Shown here piece by piece: positions 35,173-43,022 of a DNA stretch of 64,000 nucleotides (the first letter of the stretch is position 1; the number at the start of each line of letters is the position of its first letter). The translations under genes were made by a program, and so were the position numbers. Under the pieces are notes generated by a model. It saw only the letters and a program-made list of their open reading frames with translations. It was not told the origin of the DNA and ran no database searches. The DNA is taken from the NCBI RefSeq assembly GCF_900090145.1, contig NZ_FMHI01000011.1, forward strand, positions 1 through 64,000. The letters run 5' to 3'. This DNA comes from Streptomyces sp. WMMB 322. GTDB lineage: Bacteria > Actinomycetota > Actinomycetes > Streptomycetales > Streptomycetaceae.

Positions 35173-35619
35173 TCACTTCTCCGTCTCCGAGGCGAGCTTG
35201 GCGAGCATCTCGTCGTAGATGCGGGCCAAGCCCTTGGGCGCGAAGGTCCGCTCGAAGAAGCCGGCGACACCGCCCGCACCCGTCCATGTGGTCTTCACCG
35301 TGACGCGGGAGGTGCCCTCCGAGGCGCCCGGCCCGACCTGCCAGGTCGTGACCATCGTGGAGTTGCGGTCACTCTCGACCAGTTCCCCGCCGGCCGAGTC
35401 GCTGACGTCGACGAGGCAGTCGCGGACCCGCTTGCTGGTGGCCTGGATCTTCCAGTGCACGACGGTGCCCGCACCCTTGCCGCCCTCGCGCACCTCGTAC
35501 TCGCTGAAGTGACCGGGCAGCAGCTTCGGCCGGGTTCCGCTGTAGTCGGCGAGAGCGCTGCGCACCGCCTCCGGTTCCGCTGCGATCTCGCGATGGGTTC
35601 TCGACTCGACCTGCGCCAT
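35173..35619 (-). CDS. SRPBCC-fold (polyketide cyclase/START-like) protein
   Basis: This 148-residue protein has the START-like pattern, with REIAAEPEAVRSALADYS at the N-terminus, alternating beta strands, and a long C-terminal helix. Such proteins bind hydrophobic ligands in a deep cavity. No catalytic residue set can be assigned. The ATG at 35619 has AGGAGGAG upstream. It is divergent from the SOS-controlled radical-SAM gene, with the SOS box lying in between. Confidence 0.75.
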   Translation of the reverse strand: MAQVESRTHREIAAEPEAVRSALADYSGTRPKLLPGHFSEYEVREGGKGAGTVVHWKIQATSKRVRDCLVDVSDSAGGELVESDRNSTMVTTWQVGPGASEGTSRVTVKTTWTGAGGVAGFFERTFAPKGLARIYDEMLAKLASETEK

Positions 35620-35705
35620 GTGCTCCTCCTGCTGTTCACCGCGTCCGTTGCGTCCCGCTTGGCACCGGCAACCCAATCACCCCGCGAACGGGGGCCCAAA
35701 TCGGC

Positions 35706-35738
35706 TTGACGAGCATGTGGGAACAGATGTTCTATTCT
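35706..35738 (+). promoter_or_regulatory. Promoter with LexA-type SOS box
   Basis: GAACAGATGTTC at 35721-35732 is a perfect match to the actinobacterial SOS box GAAC-N4-GTTC. It lies between TTGACG (35706-35711) and TATTCT (35733-35738). LexA binding here would block the promoter of the radical-SAM gene that starts at 35772. The 21-base gap between hexamers is long, so the true -10 may differ slightly. Confidence 0.75.
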
Positions 35739-35771
35739 CTGTACGAACGGCACGCTGCACGAGGAGGGTCC

Positions 35772-36812
35772 ATGCGCTGGGAGAACCTGAGCGGCGACGG
35801 GTCGGCGGTGAACCCCGCCCTCTTCGGTACGGACGTGGTCACCCGCACCTTCAACACCCCCGAATTCGCCGGGATCACCTTTCACGAAGTGCGGGCACGC
35901 TCCATCGTGAACCGCGTGCCGGGGGCCTCCCGCATGCCGTTCGAATGGACGGTCAATCCCTACCGCGGCTGCTCGCACGCCTGCGTGTACTGCTTCGCCC
36001 GCGGCACGCACCGCTATCTCGACCTCGACACGGGCGCCGGGTTCGACTCGCAGATCGTCGTCAAGGTCAACGCCCCCGAACTGCTCCGGCGTGAACTGGG
36101 GTCGAGCCGCTGGCGCGGAGAGCACATAGCGATGGGCACGAACGTCGACTGCTACCAGCGGGCCGAAGGACGCTACCGCCTGATGCCCGGCATCCTCACG
36201 GCGCTGCGGGACTACACCAACCCGTTCTCCATCCTCACCAAGGGGACGCTCATCCTGCGCGACCTGGACCTGCTGCGCTCGGCGGCGGCCGTCACCGACG
36301 TGGGCGTCTCCGTCTCCGTGGGGTTCACCGACGAGGAGCTGTGGCGCACCGTCGAACCGGGCACCCCCGCACCCGAGCGCCGCCTCGACGTGGTCCGCGC
36401 CCTCAGCAGCCAGGGCATCCCGTGCGGCGTGCTGATGGCCCCGGTCATCCCGTTCCTCGGCGACTCCCCGGCCCAACTGCGCACGACGGTACGGGCGATC
36501 GCCGCCGCCGGAGCCACGTCCGTCACCCCGCTCGCGCTGCATCTGCGGCCCGGGGCGCGCGAGTGGTACATGCAGTGGCTGGCCAAGCACCACCCGGGAC
36601 TGGTGCGGCACTACGAGGGGCTGTACGCGGACGGTGCCTACGCCCCCAAGTGGTACCAGCGCCGCATCACCCGTCAGGTGCACGAACTGGCCGCCGAGTA
36701 CGGCATCGGACCCGCCTCACCCGGCACCCACCGGCGCATCGACGCCCGCCCCGACAGGGCCGGCGAGCAGGAGCCGGACAGCCCCGACTGCACGCAGCTG
36801 ACCCTGCTGTAG
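35772..36812 (+). CDS. Rv2578c-family radical SAM protein, SOS-controlled
   Basis: This 346-residue radical-SAM enzyme has the iron-sulfur ligands Cys67, Cys71 and Cys74 in RGCSHACVYC. It resembles the mycobacterial Rv2578c family and is distantly like spore photoproduct lyase. Its C-terminal half includes APKWYQRRITRQVHELA. The family's reaction is not established, but an SOS box in the promoter supports a role in DNA damage, as I recall for the mycobacterial homologue. ATG 35772 has GAGGAGGG upstream. Residues after about 310 are a polar tail. Confidence 0.8.
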   Translation: MRWENLSGDGSAVNPALFGTDVVTRTFNTPEFAGITFHEVRARSIVNRVPGASRMPFEWTVNPYRGCSHACVYCFARGTHRYLDLDTGAGFDSQIVVKVNAPELLRRELGSSRWRGEHIAMGTNVDCYQRAEGRYRLMPGILTALRDYTNPFSILTKGTLILRDLDLLRSAAAVTDVGVSVSVGFTDEELWRTVEPGTPAPERRLDVVRALSSQGIPCGVLMAPVIPFLGDSPAQLRTTVRAIAAAGATSVTPLALHLRPGAREWYMQWLAKHHPGLVRHYEGLYADGAYAPKWYQRRITRQVHELAAEYGIGPASPGTHRRIDARPDRAGEQEPDSPDCTQLTLL

Positions 36813-36855
36813 AAATCCGCTCGCACATCCGCGCCGCAGGCACGACGATCGCCGC

Positions 36856-37251
36856 ATGTCCGAACTCACTCACATCAGCGCCCCGCAGGGCGTAGCACCC
36901 GGCAACGGGTACAGCCAAGTCGTATGGGGCGAAGGCCGGTTCGTCGCCGTCTCCGGGCAGATCGCGCTCGACGAGAAGGGCGACGTCGTCGGCCGCGGAG
37001 ATCCCGCCGCGCAGGCCCGGCAGGTCTTCGCGAATCTGCGCCGCTGTCTTGCCGCTGCGGGCGCCGGGTTCGAGGACGTCGTGAAGCTCACCTTCTTCAC
37101 CACGGACGTCGGCATCCTGCCTGCGGTCCGCGAGGCGCGCGATTCCTGCATCGACGTCACGCGGCCGCCGGCGAGCACGGCGGTCCAGGTCTCCTCACTC
37201 ATCCACCCCGACCTGCTGCTCGAAGTCGAGGCGTACGCGGTCATCCGCTGA
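36856..37251 (+). CDS. RidA/YjgF-family enamine/imine deaminase-like protein
   Basis: This 131-residue protein has the RidA/YjgF fold. It begins with ISAPQGVAPGNGYSQVV, carries the VSGQIALDEKG segment, and ends with HPDLLLEVEAYAV. The typical arginine in the C-terminal half is not at the standard spot in my reading (TRPPASTAVQVSSL), so it may be a distant paralogue. RidA proteins hydrolyse reactive enamines made by PLP enzymes. It is probably on the same transcript as the radical-SAM gene or has its own promoter in the 40-bp gap. A terminator hairpin lies at 37365-37389. Confidence 0.75.
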   Translation: MSELTHISAPQGVAPGNGYSQVVWGEGRFVAVSGQIALDEKGDVVGRGDPAAQARQVFANLRRCLAAAGAGFEDVVKLTFFTTDVGILPAVREARDSCIDVTRPPASTAVQVSSLIHPDLLLEVEAYAVIR

Positions 37252-37364
37252 CGCCGACCGCCATCCGGCACGCACGGCCCCGTCGGCGGCGACCCGATGG
37301 GATGCCGGCCGCGGCCCGACAGCGCAGAGGGGCCGGCGCCTCCAGCACATCCGGCTACCTGAAC

Positions 37365-37389
37365 GGGCCCCTGCTCGATGCAGGGGCCC
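37365..37389 (+). terminator. Hairpin terminator after RidA gene
   Basis: GGGCCCCTGC (37365-37374) pairs perfectly with GCAGGGGCCC (37380-37389) around a 5-base loop. Confidence 0.65.
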
Positions 37390-37454
37390 GCCGTCGCTCC
37401 CGCACCAGCAGCCATGAAGACCCAAAGGGCTTCTCACTTCTCCTCGACGCGGGC

Positions 37455-37486
37455 GCCCGCACCAGGACCTGCCCGCACCAGGACCT
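37455..37486. repeat. Tandem 16-bp duplication
   Basis: GCCCGCACCAGGACCT occurs twice in direct tandem (37455-37470, 37471-37486). The surrounding 37390-37609 holds no gene that I can support. Confidence 0.85.
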
Positions 37487-37609
37487 GCCGTCCAGCGCCT
37501 GACATCTGCCTGCCAACTGCCTGCCTTCCCGGAACAGTTGTCGTGTGCTGTGAACGCTCACGCGGAGTCCTCCGGCACCTGAGGGAACCGACTGGAGAAC
37601 ACCCCTCTC

Positions 37610-37669
37610 TCAAACCGGTTTGAAAACTGCAGCCAGAACTCTTGACGGGCTCCGTTTTAAACCGGTTAA
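37610..37669 (+). promoter_or_regulatory. Promoter flanked by two LacI-type operators, mannoside locus
   Basis: TCAAACCGGTTTGA (37610-37623) is a perfect palindrome. TAAACCGGTTAA (37658-37669) is a slightly imperfect copy, with centres 47 bp apart. A TTGACG -35 box (37642-37647) lies between them, and the second operator covers the -10 region. This fits looping or double-site repression by the LacI regulator that starts at 37773. Confidence 0.75.
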
Positions 37670-37772
37670 GTGCCTGCCCAGGCTGCATGACGAGCGACCG
37701 CTTCAGCCGACTGTTCCGGCTCTCGCACGCAGCGACGGCCGGCACCACCCACACCGTCCGAGAGGGGAGACC

Positions 37773-38855
37773 GTGCGCCGAAGCCCGACGATCGCCGACG
37801 TCGCCCGCGCCGCCGGCGTGTCCAAAGGCACGGTGTCCTTCGTGCTGAACAACCGCCCCGGCGTCGCACCGGACACCAGGGAAAGGGTCCTGGCCGCGGC
37901 GACGGAGCTGGGATTCCGGCCGAGCCACCGGGCCCGGGCTCTGTCCTACTCCCGGGCGTTCGCGCTCGGCCTGGTGATGGCCCGGCCCGCCGAACTGCTC
38001 GGCGCGGACCCCTTCTTCCCCGCCTTCATCGCTGGAGTGGAGACCGAGCTGGCCAAAGTGGGGCATGCCCTGGTCCTGCGGGTCGTCACCGGCGGCTGGG
38101 AAGAGGAGGCCAACGGATACCGTCAACTCGCCGACGACGGGCGGGTGGACGGCGTCTTCCTTTCCGACCTGCGGGTGGGCGACGATCCCCGGCTGCCGCT
38201 CCTTCAGGAGCTGCGGCTGCCGGCCGTGACCTTGCAGACTCCGGACACGTCGCCCGCCTTCCCCGCCGTGAACCTGGACGAACGCACCGGGATCAGCGCC
38301 GCCGTGGAGCATCTGGCAGCGCTCGGGCACCGGCGCATCGCGCACGTGGCCGGGCCCCAGCAGTTCGTCCACGGCCGCCGGAGACGTGACGCCTGGGCGG
38401 ACACGCTGCGCGGCCTCGGCCTGCCTCCGGGGCCGGAGGCGGCAGGGGACTTCACCGCTGCCGGCGGTGCCGCGGCCACCCGGCGCCTGTTCCAGGACGG
38501 CGAGCCGCCGAGCGCCATCGTCTACGCCAACGATCTGATGGCGATCGCGGGCATCACCGTCGCGCACGAACTCGGCCTGAGCATTCCCGACGACCTCTCG
38601 GTCACCGGTTTCGACGACACCGAACTGGCCCGCCACGTGCACCCGTCGCTCACCACGGTGCGGATGGACGCCCTCGCCATGGGCCGCGCCGCCGCCCGCG
38701 CCCTGCTCCAACTCGTGGAGAAGGGCAGCGCGGAGAGTGTCGACCTGCCGCCGGCCGAGCTGGTTCTCCGACGATCCACCGCACCACCCGCACCGGGCGG
38801 CCTCCCCCGCCCCAGAGCCTCCCAAGCCGACGACGAACCACGGAGTTCCTCATGA
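37773..38855 (+). CDS. LacI-family regulator of the beta-mannoside locus
   Basis: This 360-residue repressor has an N-terminal helix-turn-helix (TIADVARAAGVSKGTVSFVL, then hinge) and a sugar-sensing domain with IVYANDLMAIAG and SVTGFDDTELA. It is probably autoregulated through the two CCGG-centred operators just upstream. The inducer is likely a mannose-containing oligosaccharide or its breakdown product. GTG 37773 has GAGGGGAGA upstream. Its stop overlaps the binding-protein start (ATGA), so regulator and transporter are on one transcript. Confidence 0.87.
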   Translation: MRRSPTIADVARAAGVSKGTVSFVLNNRPGVAPDTRERVLAAATELGFRPSHRARALSYSRAFALGLVMARPAELLGADPFFPAFIAGVETELAKVGHALVLRVVTGGWEEEANGYRQLADDGRVDGVFLSDLRVGDDPRLPLLQELRLPAVTLQTPDTSPAFPAVNLDERTGISAAVEHLAALGHRRIAHVAGPQQFVHGRRRRDAWADTLRGLGLPPGPEAAGDFTAAGGAAATRRLFQDGEPPSAIVYANDLMAIAGITVAHELGLSIPDDLSVTGFDDTELARHVHPSLTTVRMDALAMGRAAARALLQLVEKGSAESVDLPPAELVLRRSTAPPAPGGLPRPRASQADDEPRSSS

Positions 38856-40135
38856 AACGAGCACTTCCCCTCGCCATGGCCCTCCTCGTGCTGCCGCTCA
38901 GTGCCTGCGGCGGCGGCTCCGACGGCGGTGACGCAAAAGCCGCCTCCTCCAAGGGCCCGATCAAGATCTGGTACGCCAACAACCCCGACGAGATCGCCTG
39001 GGCCAAGAAGATGGTCGCGTCCTGGAACTCCGCGCACCCGGACGAGAAGATCCGTGCCCAGGAGATCCCGGCCGGAAAGAGCTCCGAGGAGGTCATCGGA
39101 GCGGCCATCACCGCGGGCAACGCCCCCTGTCTGGTCTTCAACACCTCCCCGGCGGCCGTGTCGCAGTTCCAGAAGCAGGGCGGCCTGGTGCCCCTCGACG
39201 ACTTCCCCGGTGCCACGGAGCACATCCAGAAGCGCTCCGGAGACGCGGCCGAGCAGTACAAGTCGGAGGACGGCAAGTACTACCAGCTGCCCTGGAAGTC
39301 CAACCCGGTGATGATCTCCTACAACAAGGACGTCTTCGAAAAGGCCGGACTCGACCCCGACAAGCCCCGCCTGAAGACGTACAAGGATTTCCTGGCCACG
39401 TCCGAGAAGCTCGTCGACAAGGGCGGGGTGAAGGCTGCGGTCTGGCCCGCGCCGAGTTCGGAGTTCTTCCAGTCCTGGTTCGACTTCTATCCGCTCTTCG
39501 CGGCGGAGAGCGGCGGCAAGCAGCTCCTGGAGGACGGCAAGGCGCAGTTCACCGGCCCCGAGGGGCAGCGGGTCGCGGACTTCTGGCGGTCGATGTACGA
39601 CAAGGGCCTGTCGCAGAAGGAGAAGTACAACGGGGACGCGTTCGCCGACGGCAAGGCCGCCATGACCATCGCCGGGCCGTGGGCCGTGAAGGTCTACGAC
39701 AAGAAGGTCGACTACGGCGTGGTCCCTGTTCCCACGTCGAAGGGCCGGCCGGCCGCGGAGACCCGCACCTTCAGCGACGCCAAGTCGGTGGGGATGTTCA
39801 ACTCCTGCAAGAACCGCGGTACGGCCTGGGAGGTACTGAAGTTCGCCAGCAGCAAGGAGCAGGACGGCAAGCTGCTGGAGACGACCGGCCAGATGCCGGT
39901 GCGGGAGGATCTGACGGGCACCTACGGGGACTTCTTCGCGAAGAACGCGAAGTACAGGACCTACGCCCAGGCGGCCGGGAACACCGTCGAGGTGCCCAAC
40001 GTGCCCCAGTCGATCTCCGTGTGGCAGAAGTTCCGGGACGCCTACTCGCGCTCGGTCATTTTCGGCAAGGCGGACCCGCAGACCGCGCTCAAGAAGGCGG
40101 CTGCCGAGGTCGAGAAGCTCGCCGGCCAGAAGTGA
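38852..40135 (+). CDS. Sugar ABC transporter substrate-binding lipoprotein (mannoside locus)
   Basis: This 427-residue lipoprotein has a signal peptide ending LSAC (Cys19) and a Gly/Ser/Asp linker. The mature part has the family 1 solute-binding plan with IKIWYANNPDE at the start. It should bind a mannose-containing oligosaccharide, given the GH130 gene downstream, which is inference. It lies between the LacI gene and two permeases. Confidence 0.87.
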   Translation: MKRALPLAMALLVLPLSACGGGSDGGDAKAASSKGPIKIWYANNPDEIAWAKKMVASWNSAHPDEKIRAQEIPAGKSSEEVIGAAITAGNAPCLVFNTSPAAVSQFQKQGGLVPLDDFPGATEHIQKRSGDAAEQYKSEDGKYYQLPWKSNPVMISYNKDVFEKAGLDPDKPRLKTYKDFLATSEKLVDKGGVKAAVWPAPSSEFFQSWFDFYPLFAAESGGKQLLEDGKAQFTGPEGQRVADFWRSMYDKGLSQKEKYNGDAFADGKAAMTIAGPWAVKVYDKKVDYGVVPVPTSKGRPAAETRTFSDAKSVGMFNSCKNRGTAWEVLKFASSKEQDGKLLETTGQMPVREDLTGTYGDFFAKNAKYRTYAQAAGNTVEVPNVPQSISVWQKFRDAYSRSVIFGKADPQTALKKAAAEVEKLAGQK

Positions 40136-40157
40136 CCAGCGCAGGGAGGTGCAGTTG

Positions 40158-41072
40158 ATGTCCTCGCCCACGAGGGGCGGCACGCGCCCCGGGAGCACGC
40201 GGCGGTCCTTCGGCCGCAACCTCCTGGGGCTCGGGTTCGTCTCGCCGTATCTGGCGTTCGTCGCGGTGGTCTTCGCCTACCCGTTCGGGTTCGCGGTGTG
40301 GATGTCGTTCCACGACTACTTCTTCGCCGCGCCGAACGCCATCGTGGAGTACCCGTTCGTCGGCTTCGAGAACTACGCCGCCGTGCTGAGCGACCCGGAC
40401 GTCCGTCAGGCATTCGGCAACATCGCCGTCTTCCTTGTCTTCAACGTACCGCTGACCGTGGGTCTTTCGCTCGTACTGGCCACCGCGCTCAACGCCAGGC
40501 TGCCGATGCGCTCGTTCTTCCGCGCGGCGTACTACCTGCCGTACATCACCGCAAGCGTGGCCATGGTCGGCATCTGGGTGTGGCTCTTCAGCAGCGGCGG
40601 CCTGGTGAACGAGGTTCTGGGACGGCTGGCTCCGGAGCCGTCGTGGCTGGTCAACGAGACTCTGGCGATGCCGCTGATCGCGGTGTTCGTCGCGTGGAAG
40701 CAGCTGGGCTTCTTCATCATGCTGTACCTCGCGGCGCTGCAGAACGTGCCGAAGGAGCTCTACGAGTCGGCGGACACCGACGGCGCGTCCACGGTGCGCA
40801 AGTTCCTCTCCATCACGGTGCCGGGCGTGCGCCCGGCGACGACACTCGTGGTGATCGTGGCCACGATCACCGGGGCGAACCTGTTCACCGAGCCGTACCT
40901 GCTCACGGGAGGCGGCGGTCCGGACGGAGCGTCCGCCTCCCCCGTCCTGCTCATGTATCAGCGCGGCATCGAGCAGGGAAGTCCGGATGTCGCAGCCGCG
41001 ATCGGGGTGCTGCTGGTGCTGTTCGTGCTGGCCGTCTCACTGATCAACCGCAAGCTGACGGAAAGGGGCTGA
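40158..41072 (+). CDS. Sugar ABC transporter permease (MalF-type), mannoside locus
   Basis: This 304-residue membrane protein has six segments and an EAA loop VPKELYESADTDGASTVRKF. ATG 40158 is preferred because GGGAGGTG lies seven bases upstream. GTG 40149 is an alternative. It is followed three bases later by the second permease. Confidence 0.86.
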   Translation: MSSPTRGGTRPGSTRRSFGRNLLGLGFVSPYLAFVAVVFAYPFGFAVWMSFHDYFFAAPNAIVEYPFVGFENYAAVLSDPDVRQAFGNIAVFLVFNVPLTVGLSLVLATALNARLPMRSFFRAAYYLPYITASVAMVGIWVWLFSSGGLVNEVLGRLAPEPSWLVNETLAMPLIAVFVAWKQLGFFIMLYLAALQNVPKELYESADTDGASTVRKFLSITVPGVRPATTLVVIVATITGANLFTEPYLLTGGGGPDGASASPVLLMYQRGIEQGSPDVAAAIGVLLVLFVLAVSLINRKLTERG

Positions 41073-41075
41073 GCC

Positions 41076-41927
41076 GTGATGCCCGCCGCCAACGCACGCC
41101 GAATCCACCGGATACCTCGGCTGCTCGTGCTGCTCGCCGGCGCGTGCGCGTTCCTCTTCCCCTTCTACTCCATGGTGCTCGGCTCGCTGCAGTCCGAGCC
41201 GAGCTCCGAACCGTCGGACGTACTGCCCGACCCGTCAGGCCTCACGCTGGGCAACTACACGGCCATCAACGACCGGGTTCCGCTGCTGAGGGCCGTCGTC
41301 AACTCGGGGATATTCACCGGGGGCGTCATCCTGTGCACCGTCGTCTTCGGCCTCCTGGCGGGCTACGCGCTGGCGCAGATGCACTTCCGCGGCAGAGGCG
41401 CCGTCTTCGGCACCGTGCTCCTGGTGCAGCTGGTTCCGTTCCAGCTGCTGATGATCCCGCTCTATGTGATGATCGTCCGCAGCTACGGGCTGGCCGACAC
41501 CTACCTCGGCATCATCCTGCCGTTCGCGATCAACTCGACGGCCGTCTTCGTCTTCCGCCAGTTCTTCCTGCAGCTTCCACGGGAGCTGTTCGAGTCCGCG
41601 CGGATCGACGGGGCGAGCGAGCTGGCGATCATGCTGCGGATCGCGGCCCCCCTGTGCAAGCCGGCCCTGCTGACCACCGTGCTGCTGACCTTCATCGGCC
41701 CGTGGAACGAGTTCCTCTGGCCGTTCCTCGTGACCAAGGACTCGGACATGCAGCCGCTGGCCGTGGCACTGGCCAACTACATCTCCAACGTCGCCGGGCG
41801 GGCCGCCAACCCGTACGGCGCGATACTCGCCGGGGCATGCGTGCTCGCGGCCCCGGCGGTGGCGCTGTTCCTCGCGTTCCAGCGCCGCTTCGTCTCCACC
41901 GACCTCGGATCCGGCATAAAGGGCTGA
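41076..41927 (+). CDS. Sugar ABC transporter permease (MalG-type), mannoside locus
   Basis: This 283-residue membrane protein has six segments and an EAA loop LPRELFESARIDGASELAIM. The start is GTG 41076, with ATG 41079 directly after it as the alternative. GAAAGGGG lies upstream. No ATPase gene follows, so it must use a shared one. Confidence 0.86.
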   Translation: MMPAANARRIHRIPRLLVLLAGACAFLFPFYSMVLGSLQSEPSSEPSDVLPDPSGLTLGNYTAINDRVPLLRAVVNSGIFTGGVILCTVVFGLLAGYALAQMHFRGRGAVFGTVLLVQLVPFQLLMIPLYVMIVRSYGLADTYLGIILPFAINSTAVFVFRQFFLQLPRELFESARIDGASELAIMLRIAAPLCKPALLTTVLLTFIGPWNEFLWPFLVTKDSDMQPLAVALANYISNVAGRAANPYGAILAGACVLAAPAVALFLAFQRRFVSTDLGSGIKG

Positions 41928-41930
41928 CAC

Positions 41931-43022
41931 TTGAGCACCGACACACCTCCCAACAACAAGACCGGCACGAACATCCCCTACACCCTGCGCCGGCTGGGCG
42001 TGGTCATGTCGCCACTGCCCGGTGAGGCCAACGAGAGGGAGGGCGTCCTCAACCCCGCCTCCGGGCGCACCCCCGACGGCACACTGCATCTGCTGCCCCG
42101 CCTGGTGGCCGGCGGCAACGTCTCGCGCGTCGGGCTGGCCGAGGTCACCTTCACCGACGGCATACCCTCCGGCGTCGAGCGCCGCGGCGTCGTGCTGGCG
42201 CCCGACGAGGGCTGGGAGCGCGGCAAGAACAACGCCGGCGTGGAGGACCCCCGCACCACCTGGGTCCCCTCCCTCGGCAAGTACGTCATGTCCTACGTCG
42301 CATACGGCCCCCTCGGCCCCAAGCCGGCCCTCGCCGTCTCCGGGAACCTCACCGACTGGACCCGCCTCGGGCCCATCCAGTTCGAGTACCAGCCCGGCCT
42401 CGACACCGACCTCAACCTCTTCCCCAACAAGGACGTCGTCCACTTCCCCGAACCCGTCCCCGGCCCGGACGGCGAACCCGCATACGCGATGCTGCACCGG
42501 CCCATGTGGGACCTGGGCTGGTTCCGTCCCGGCGAGGGCACCCACCTGCCCGCCGGCGTCACCGACGAACGCCCCGGCATCTGGATCTCCTACGTCCCGG
42601 CCGCCGAGGCCGAACAGGACATCCGCGCCCTGGTGCGCCCCCGGCAGCACCGCCTGGTCGCCCTGTCCGAACACCCCTGGGAAGCACTGAAGATCGGCGC
42701 CGGCCCCGCCCCCGTCCGCGTCGACGAAGGCTGGCTGCTCATCCACCACGGCGTGTCCGGCTCCATCGAGGATCCCTTCGAGCAGAACCAGCGGGTCTCG
42801 TACGCCGCGGGGGCGATGATCCTCGACCCCGCCGACCCGTCGAAGGTGCTGGCCCGTTCCGACGAGCCGATGATGGCCCCCGAGACGGAGGAGGAGCGCT
42901 CCGGCACCGTCCCGAACGTCGTCTTCCCCACGGCCATCGAGGAGGTCGGCGGGAAGCTGTACGTCTTCTACGGCATGGCCGACGCCCACATCGGCGTCGC
43001 CCTCCTGGAACGCGCCACATGA
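41931..43022 (+). CDS. Glycoside hydrolase/phosphorylase family 130
   Basis: This 363-residue cytoplasmic enzyme has a five-bladed beta-propeller plan. The GH130 signature GVEDPRTT contains the catalytic Asp106. GH130 members phosphorolyse beta-1,4- or beta-1,2-mannosides to alpha-mannose 1-phosphate, and some are hydrolases. The exact acceptor cannot be read from sequence. The start is TTG 41931 with AAAGGG upstream. Its end overlaps the oxidoreductase start (ATGA), so both act on the same imported sugar. Confidence 0.82.
   Translation: MSTDTPPNNKTGTNIPYTLRRLGVVMSPLPGEANEREGVLNPASGRTPDGTLHLLPRLVAGGNVSRVGLAEVTFTDGIPSGVERRGVVLAPDEGWERGKNNAGVEDPRTTWVPSLGKYVMSYVAYGPLGPKPALAVSGNLTDWTRLGPIQFEYQPGLDTDLNLFPNKDVVHFPEPVPGPDGEPAYAMLHRPMWDLGWFRPGEGTHLPAGVTDERPGIWISYVPAAEAEQDIRALVRPRQHRLVALSEHPWEALKIGAGPAPVRVDEGWLLIHHGVSGSIEDPFEQNQRVSYAAGAMILDPADPSKVLARSDEPMMAPETEEERSGTVPNVVFPTAIEEVGGKLYVFYGMADAHIGVALLERAT

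Noticed and set aside
37256-37502. Plus-strand frame after RidA
   Set aside because: It consists of GC-repeat and hairpin DNA (terminator and 16-bp tandem duplication) and has no protein-like features.
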